Assembly (NCBI GenBank): GCA_902797435.1
Contig: CADBSV010000031.1
Location: forward strand, 1 to 64,000
Reading direction: 5' to 3'
From: an uncultured Bacteroidia bacterium
GTDB taxonomy: Bacteria; Bacteroidota; Bacteroidia; Bacteroidales; UBA932
Length of the DNA: 64,000 bases
In this document: one piece after another, positions 58,936 through 64,000 of the stretch
Position numbering within the stretch: position 1 is the first letter of the stretch
Layout of the letters: each line of letters opens with the position of its first letter
Translations under genes and position numbers: made by a program
The notes under the pieces: model-generated
Told to the model about the DNA's origin: nothing
What the model saw: the letters and a program-made list of their open reading frames with translations, nothing else
The model's database searches: none

Positions 58936-60540
58936 TCATTTTTCTTTTTTCCTTCTCAGAAGGACCAGTACATCCCCCTCCAGAAGGACGGTGTCCGCGG
59001 TGGGGAAGATTTCTTCGTCGCCACGCTTGATAAGGAGTATGAGACCATCGCCCTCGACATCCTTGATGGAGTGCCCGGCGCGTTTTCCGTTCTTTTTGAC
59101 TATTTTTTCTACGAGCTGAGAATTGCTGTCGGCCATCGACTGCGTTACAAGGACGATTTTGTCGCCGGCGAGGATTTTTGTTCCGCCGTGCGGTATGATG
59201 CGCTCGCTGCCTCTGTAAATGAGGGCGAGGATTATCCTTGACGGGAGGTTGAGGTCCTTTACCAGCTTGCCGTCCCATGCGTCTGCATGAGTGATGTCGA
59301 TGCTGCTGAATTGGATTTCGGTATCTTCGGAATAATCGTTGAAGGTCTTGAAGACGTCGTTTCCCTCGTCCACCATATCCAGGCCCCGGGCGGCGGCCGG
59401 AAGCAGGGACCCCTGAAGCGCTATGGAAATAAGGACTATGCAGAATACGATGCTGAATACATCCTGACTTATGACCACATTTTCGGTCGTGGCCATAATG
59501 GCGAACACTATGGATGCCGCGCCGCGGAGTCCGGCGAAAGAAACGAGGACCTGCTGTTTGAACGGATACTTGCGGAAGGGAACGAGTATGCAGGCAACGC
59601 TAAGCGGCCTCGATACCAGCAGCATGAACAGGGAAATGCCCAAAGCCGGCAATATGGCCTTGTGCAGCAGGGCCGGTCTGGCAAGCAGTCCGAGCATGAA
59701 GAAGATGAGAACCTGCATGAGGCCTGTTACGCCGTCGAAAAAGTTCACAAGGGCTTTCTTTCCTTTGATGCGGCTGTTGCCGAGCATAATTCCCACCAGA
59801 TATACGCTCAGGTAGCCGTTCCCTCCTATGAGAGAAGGCAGCGCATAGGAAATCAGCGCCACGGCGAGGAAAAACAGCGAATCGTACCCGTCTCCCTTGA
59901 TCTGGATATTGTCCAGGGCCCAGAGTGCGAGTTTGGCTACTGCGAATCCGATGGCGGCTCCGAAGGCTATCTGGGAAAACAGCATCCACGAAACGGCCGC
60001 TCCTGATGCATTCCCGTGCAGGATACTGAGCATGAGGGCGGTGAGCATGTAGGACATAGGGTCGTTGCTTCCGCTTTCCATTTCGAGCATGGGGGCGGTG
60101 TTGTTTGCCAACCCGAGTTTCTTTGAACGCAGGATGGAAAACACTGAGGCGGCATCGGTAGAGCTCACCACCGAGCCGATAAGGAAACTTTCCGCCCAGT
60201 CCCATTGCAGAACGTAATGGCAGAAAAGGCCGGTCAGGCCTGCGGTGAGGGCAACTCCCAGCGTTGCCAGGAGACTGGCTTCGCGTACGACGGGACGGGC
60301 GGACTTCCAGCGGGTGCCGAATCCTCCGTAGAACATTATGAAAGCAAGGGCGATGGAGCAGACATTCTTGGCGAACAGCTTATCTTCCAGATGGATAGGA
60401 ATCACTCCAATGTTCCCGACCAGAATGCCCAGTACTATGAACGCAAGCAGGGTGGGTATCCCTATGCGGGAAGATATGTTGTTGAGCCAGATGCAGACGA
60501 GGATGATTATCCCTATCAGTATGAGGAAAAGGGAATTCAT
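58936..60540 (-). CDS. Potassium/proton antiporter with RCK C-terminus (NhaP2-like)
   Basis: A 534-residue CPA1-type antiporter. About 12 membrane helices occupy residues 1-390, with LIGSVVSSTDAASVFSILR near 140 and MLEMESGSNDPMSY near 168, the conserved ion-binding segments. Residues about 400-530 are cytoplasmic TrkA-C-type domains (LVKDLNLPSRIILALIYRG; HSIKDVEGDGLILLIKRG). Proteins of this layout (CvrA/NhaP2) exchange K+ or Na+ for protons. It overlaps the thioesterase gene by ATGA. Confidence 0.92.
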   Translation of the reverse strand: MNSLFLILIGIIILVCIWLNNISSRIGIPTLLAFIVLGILVGNIGVIPIHLEDKLFAKNVCSIALAFIMFYGGFGTRWKSARPVVREASLLATLGVALTAGLTGLFCHYVLQWDWAESFLIGSVVSSTDAASVFSILRSKKLGLANNTAPMLEMESGSNDPMSYMLTALMLSILHGNASGAAVSWMLFSQIAFGAAIGFAVAKLALWALDNIQIKGDGYDSLFFLAVALISYALPSLIGGNGYLSVYLVGIMLGNSRIKGKKALVNFFDGVTGLMQVLIFFMLGLLARPALLHKAILPALGISLFMLLVSRPLSVACILVPFRKYPFKQQVLVSFAGLRGAASIVFAIMATTENVVISQDVFSIVFCIVLISIALQGSLLPAAARGLDMVDEGNDVFKTFNDYSEDTEIQFSSIDITHADAWDGKLVKDLNLPSRIILALIYRGSERIIPHGGTKILAGDKIVLVTQSMADSNSQLVEKIVKKNGKRAGHSIKDVEGDGLILLIKRGDEEIFPTADTVLLEGDVLVLLRRKKEK

Positions 60541-61262
60541 TGGTCAAACTCCAATTTAACCAGGAAGCACGGCAGTCCTTCGTGAAGGCCGCGGAAATAC
60601 CATGTGTCCGCTTCCCTTGCTATCTGGAAGATGACTTTCTGCCCCGGATGGACTTCGCGGTAGTAGTTGACCTCAAGGTCCCGGATTTCCCTGTTGGCGA
60701 GGTAGTCGAACGGAAGGGAGTTGAGCGCCCAGTCGGTATAGACGCAGTTGTTGACGTGGCCGTTGGTATCTATTTCGCTGAAGAGGGGGACATGGGATCC
60801 GGCATCCTGCATTTCCAGGTGCTTGGGAACCGTGAGTTTTGCGCAGAAGGGGAGCGTGTCCTCTGCGAGATGCTTCTCCGGGTCGAAAGGGGGTACGCCC
60901 TTGTAAAGGGAGCGGGTGGAGAGGTCCAGTACCGTCCATGCGGAAGTGGCGCTCAGGAGCAGCTCTTCCCCCTTGAACATCTGGTAGTTGCGGTGCCAAA
61001 GAGGCCCCTGCTGCCCTCTGGACCATGTGTCAATCCTCACTTCATCTCCCCACATGGGAAGTGATTTGAAGGAAACGTGCAGGCGGTTGAGAACCCATGC
61101 GAGCCCCATCGGGTGTACTACCTCGTATCCCACTCCGCAGAAAGCGGATCCGTCGTACGCCGCCTCCTGAAGGTGACACTGGATGTAATATGGTTTTATT
61201 CTGCTGTTTAGGTCAACCTCGAAACTCTGCACTTTCAAGTGTTCGGATACCTTGTTTTTCAT
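60537..61262 (-). CDS. Acyl-ACP thioesterase
   Basis: A 241-residue hot-dog-fold enzyme of the FatA/FatB-type family that releases free fatty acids from acyl carrier protein. The conserved block SEIDTNGHVNNCVYTDWALN near 163 carries the Asp, Asn and His active-site residues. The N-terminal half has the family's aromatic strand motif SRIKPYYIQCHLQEAAYDGS. It precedes the antiporter gene with a four-base overlap. A -7 box lies five bases upstream of its ATG. Confidence 0.92.
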   Translation of the reverse strand: MKNKVSEHLKVQSFEVDLNSRIKPYYIQCHLQEAAYDGSAFCGVGYEVVHPMGLAWVLNRLHVSFKSLPMWGDEVRIDTWSRGQQGPLWHRNYQMFKGEELLLSATSAWTVLDLSTRSLYKGVPPFDPEKHLAEDTLPFCAKLTVPKHLEMQDAGSHVPLFSEIDTNGHVNNCVYTDWALNSLPFDYLANREIRDLEVNYYREVHPGQKVIFQIAREADTWYFRGLHEGLPCFLVKLEFDQ

Positions 61263-61267
61263 ACACG

Positions 61268-61275
61268 CAAAAATA
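61268..61275 (-). promoter_or_regulatory. -7 box of the thioesterase-antiporter operon
   Basis: The minus strand reads TATTTTTG, ending five bases before the thioesterase ATG. It is divergent from the nadE box 12 bases away. Confidence 0.5.
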
Positions 61276-61287
61276 GCTAAAAATGAC

Positions 61288-61295
61288 TATCTTTG
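61288..61295 (+). promoter_or_regulatory. -7 box of nadE
   Basis: TATCTTTG ends six bases before the nadE ATG, the same close spacing seen for fabD, tgt and the thioesterase. Confidence 0.5.
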
Positions 61296-61301
61296 CAAAG
61301 T

Positions 61302-63290
61302 ATGGCACGTGAAAATTACGGTTTTACAAGGGTTGCAGCCGCCTCGCCAAGGGTATGGCCGGCCAATCCCGGAAAGAATGCCCGGGAAATATTGCGCATT
61401 GCCTCCGAGGCCCAGGCCGCAGGCACCTCCGTCCTCGTCTTCCCCGAACTTTCAGTGACTGGTTACAGTTGCGGCGACCTTTTCGCGCAGGATCGTCTGT
61501 TAAGGGGAGCCGAAGAAGCTGTAGGTCGGATACTTGATGCAACTGCATCCAATCCATGTCTCATCGCCATCGGTGCTCCGGTCCGTTTTGCAGGGAGGCT
61601 CTATAACTGTGCTCTCATCCTTAAGGAGGGACGCATCCTGGGTATCGTTCCCAAGACATATCTCCCTAATTCGGCTGAGTTCTACGAGATGCGCTGGTTT
61701 CAGGGCGGGGATATGCTTTCTGAGCCGGCAGAAACCGAGTATGCCGGTCGCAGGACCCTTATCGGGGTGCGTCAGATTTTCCGTCTCGGCAGCGTTACCC
61801 TCGGTGTGGAAATCTGTCAGGACCTCTGGGTGCCCGTCCCGCCATGCACCTGGGCCGCCCTTGCCGGAGCGCAGCTGATTCTCAATCTGTCGGCGTCCAA
61901 CGAAGCTCTCTGTAAGCAGGACTACCGCCGCCTTCTGGTCCGCAGCACTTCTGCAAGGCTGAATGCCGTATATGTTTACAGCAGTTGCGGTTATGGCGAA
62001 AGCACTCAGGACCTTGTATGGGGCGGGTCTTCCATAATCTGCGAAAACGGAGTCCTGCTCACAGAGAACACCCGTTTCGGAAGGGAATCTTCCGTGATAA
62101 CGGCAGATGTCGATATCGCCCGCCTGGAGAATGTCCGTGCCCGCAACGTGAATTTCAGGGACGCTTTCGGGAATTTGCCGGTGTTCGCCTTGACAGATGC
62201 AGGTGAACCTGCGCAGACCGATTTCGATGCGGAGCTCCTGCGTTATGTTGACCCGCATCCCTTTGTGCCTTCCGGCGACCGGGAGGAACTTTCGAAGCGC
62301 TGCCGCGAAATACTTGACATCCAGACCCTCGGCCTGTGCACGAGGCTCGAGCATATAGGCTGCCGCACCGTGGTAATCGGCATTTCCGGAGGACTCGATT
62401 CTACGCTTGCCCTTCTTGTCGCCGCCATGGCGCTGGATAAGCTCGGTTGGGAGCGCAGCCGCATCATAGGCGTAACGATGCCCGGATTCGGCACCAGCGG
62501 GCGCACCAAGGGAAATGCCGACGCTCTGATGGAAAAACTCGGGGTGACGCGCCGCGAAATATCTATAGTGCCCTCAGTTACTCAGCATCTTGAAGACATA
62601 GGTCATCCTCTCGATGTAGCCGATACCACTTACGAGAACGCCCAGGCCCGTGAGCGCACCCAGATTCTCATGGACCTCGCCGGGCAGGAAGGAGGAATTG
62701 TCATCGGTACCGGCGACCTTTCCGAACTCGCCCTCGGCTGGTGCACCTACAACGGCGACCACATGAGCATGTACGGAGTCAATGCCTCCGTCCCCAAGAC
62801 ACTTGTCCGCACTCTCGTTAAGTGGGCGGCAGGGGAGTATTTCTCCGATGCCGCGGATGTCCTGGACGACATAGTGGCAACTCCTATTTCGCCGGAACTG
62901 CTCCCGACGGACGCATCCGGTGACATCGCACAGGTAACCGAGGATATTGTCGGGCCTTACGAGCTTCACGATTTCTTCCTGTATCAGGTGATGCGGTGGG
63001 GGTTCGATCCGAAAAAGGTTCTCTTCCTCGCGAAAAAGGCGTTTTCTGCAGAAAACCGGGCAGCTGGCTGCCAGTGTGCGGACGGCTCCGGCCTTGAGGG
63101 AGATGTCGCCGGCAGCTACGACGAGGCTACGCTGCGCAAATGGCTCGACGTATTCTACCGCCGTTTCTTCAGCCAGCAGTTCAAACGTTCCTGCATGCCT
63201 GACGGCCCCAAGGTTGGAAGCGTTTCCCTTTCGCCTCGAGGAGACTGGCGCATGCCCTCCGACGTTTCTTCCGAATTATGGCGTGACTGA
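61302..63290 (+). CDS. nadE: Glutamine-dependent NAD+ synthetase
   Basis: A 662-residue two-domain enzyme making NAD+ from deamido-NAD+, ATP and glutamine. The N-terminal nitrilase-type glutaminase has its catalytic triad in VFPELSVTGY near 47, VPKTYLPN near 115 and GVEICQDLWV near 168. The C-terminal synthetase has the ATP loop IGISGGLDSTLALL near 358 and IIGTGDLSELALGWCTYNGD near 467. The ATG at 61302 fits MARENYGFTRVAAASP, the typical start. A lipoprotein gene follows after 15 bases. Confidence 0.97.
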   Translation: MARENYGFTRVAAASPRVWPANPGKNAREILRIASEAQAAGTSVLVFPELSVTGYSCGDLFAQDRLLRGAEEAVGRILDATASNPCLIAIGAPVRFAGRLYNCALILKEGRILGIVPKTYLPNSAEFYEMRWFQGGDMLSEPAETEYAGRRTLIGVRQIFRLGSVTLGVEICQDLWVPVPPCTWAALAGAQLILNLSASNEALCKQDYRRLLVRSTSARLNAVYVYSSCGYGESTQDLVWGGSSIICENGVLLTENTRFGRESSVITADVDIARLENVRARNVNFRDAFGNLPVFALTDAGEPAQTDFDAELLRYVDPHPFVPSGDREELSKRCREILDIQTLGLCTRLEHIGCRTVVIGISGGLDSTLALLVAAMALDKLGWERSRIIGVTMPGFGTSGRTKGNADALMEKLGVTRREISIVPSVTQHLEDIGHPLDVADTTYENAQARERTQILMDLAGQEGGIVIGTGDLSELALGWCTYNGDHMSMYGVNASVPKTLVRTLVKWAAGEYFSDAADVLDDIVATPISPELLPTDASGDIAQVTEDIVGPYELHDFFLYQVMRWGFDPKKVLFLAKKAFSAENRAAGCQCADGSGLEGDVAGSYDEATLRKWLDVFYRRFFSQQFKRSCMPDGPKVGSVSLSPRGDWRMPSDVSSELWRD

Positions 63291-63305
63291 TTATAATTGA
63301 TTGAT

Positions 63306-64000
63306 ATGAAAAAGTTATTTATTGCCCTCATGTGCATTTTGACGGTATTCGCACTGTCATCTTGCAATCCCGGTTCAACAGAAGCGGACTCTGGCCTGAC
63401 ACCCGGAACAGAAGAGCATACCGACCCGGAGAATCCGGACGGCCCGGACAACCCCGGTGGCGGTCAGGACAATCCGGATGGCCCGGATAATCCTGGAGGT
63501 CAGGATAATCCTGATCCTGACAGTGTTTCTGTGGAAATGACTCTCAGCAGCTTGGAGGCCGGTTATGCGAGGATAAGCCTTTCCGGAAGCATTACTATAA
63601 AGAATTCGCCGACCGATTGGGTGAGGATGGAAGTCTATTATAAGGAGGTCGATTCTTCGGAGGTGCCTTCTGCAGCCGACATTGTTACAGGCGGAAACTT
63701 CGCCTTCTCTTTCGATTACAATCCCAATGAAGAAGAATCGCACTCTAAAGAAGCCTTCGTTAACAAACTCGCAGTGGGCACTGCCTATTGTTTTGTCGGT
63801 ACTGCCGATATCGACGGCACTGCATATTATTCCGATGTCCTGAGCATAAGCACAAAGGATATAGATTCAATTCCTGAAACAGTCGATATGGGGGGCGGTC
63901 TTTTATGGCGCGGGTGGAATCTTGGAGCAGACGGGCCCACCGGCCTCGGGCATTTGTATGCCTGGGGCGAGACCGAAGTAAAGGAACGTTACGACAAGGA
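63306..64000 (+). CDS. Lipoprotein with Pro/Gly/Asp linker, cut by the window end
   Basis: The first 231 codons are present. The signal is MKKLFIALMCILTVFALSSC. A low-complexity linker of NPDGPDNPGG repeats (about residues 40-72) follows, then a beta-rich domain (VSVEMTLSSLEAGYARISL). Near residue 200 a block begins LLWRGWNLGADGPTGLGHLY and ends AWGETE. From memory this matches the Bacteroidetes module with Gly-Asp-Tyr-Tyr-Ala-Trp-Gly-Glu-Thr, related to the FISUMP-type surface domains. The protein is probably displayed on the surface; its role is unknown. Confidence 0.75.
   Translation, partial: MKKLFIALMCILTVFALSSCNPGSTEADSGLTPGTEEHTDPENPDGPDNPGGGQDNPDGPDNPGGQDNPDPDSVSVEMTLSSLEAGYARISLSGSITIKNSPTDWVRMEVYYKEVDSSEVPSAADIVTGGNFAFSFDYNPNEEESHSKEAFVNKLAVGTAYCFVGTADIDGTAYYSDVLSISTKDIDSIPETVDMGGGLLWRGWNLGADGPTGLGHLYAWGETEVKERYDK
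63424..63522 (+). repeat. Short tandem repeat encoding NPDGPDNPGG
   Basis: Imperfect repeats of roughly 36 bases (GACAATCCGGATGGCCCGGA type) encode the Pro/Gly/Asp linker of the terminal lipoprotein. About 2.5 units are visible, with synonymous differences. Confidence 0.7.

Noticed and set aside
1..64000. CRISPR arrays, insertion sequences and prophage
   Set aside because: No regularly spaced repeats, transposase motifs or phage structural genes were found.

Overview
The window is a chromosomal segment of a Bacteroidales bacterium, probably an uncultured gut lineage. The evidence is SusC/SusD pairs, fimbrillin-type lipoproteins, DUF4954, DUF4956 and DUF2490 families, gene starts without Shine-Dalgarno sequences, and -7 promoter boxes of the form TAnnTTTG. 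I cannot fix the genus; a Rikenellaceae- or Cryptobacteroides-like gut organism is a guess.

Region 1-6.7 kb: the edge of a GATC-type restriction-modification pair (methylase plus the first 24 residues of a DpnII/MboI-like endonuclease), an unexplained 90-nt imperfect hairpin, pyruvate:ferredoxin oxidoreductase, malonyl-CoA:ACP transacylase, and an AraC regulator whose leader is a decayed tRNA-Arg copy.

Region 6.6-22.8 kb: a complete beta-mannan utilisation locus, all on the minus strand and probably one operon. In transcription order it holds GH26, GH37, SusC, SusD, a novel surface lipoprotein, a SusE-like protein, a 39-codon ORF, a SusF-like protein, a second GH26, GH130 phosphorylase, a GPH symporter and mannobiose 2-epimerase. 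Together they describe surface cleavage of mannan, import, epimerisation of mannobiose to mannosylglucose, and phosphorolysis to mannose-1-phosphate and glucose.

Region 22.9-40.3 kb: tRNA-Arg(CCG), a DUF4954 beta-helix protein, a PEP-synthase-like protein with receiver-like N-terminus paired with glutamate dehydrogenase, two fimbrillin-like lipoproteins, an M16 protease, a DUF4493-type lipoprotein, a VTC-domain/DUF4956/DUF2490 operon and tRNA-Gly(CCC).

Region 40.3-64 kb: mostly housekeeping genes. These are secA and a bactofilin; an ssb paralogue with two fimbria-associated lipoproteins; a nucleoside transporter; tgt-lptG-murF; hpt-adk; a helix-hairpin-helix outer-membrane candidate; glpABC with an unusually short GlpB; a cation/proton antiporter with acyl-ACP thioesterase; glutamine-dependent NAD synthetase; and a lipoprotein cut by the window end.

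No CRISPR array, insertion sequence, prophage or rRNA was seen. The less-explained items are the tRNA fossil forming the AraC leader, the bimodal spacing of promoter boxes from start codons (suggesting many leaderless mRNAs), the 90-nt hairpin, the 39-codon ORF inside the mannan operon and the compact GlpB.
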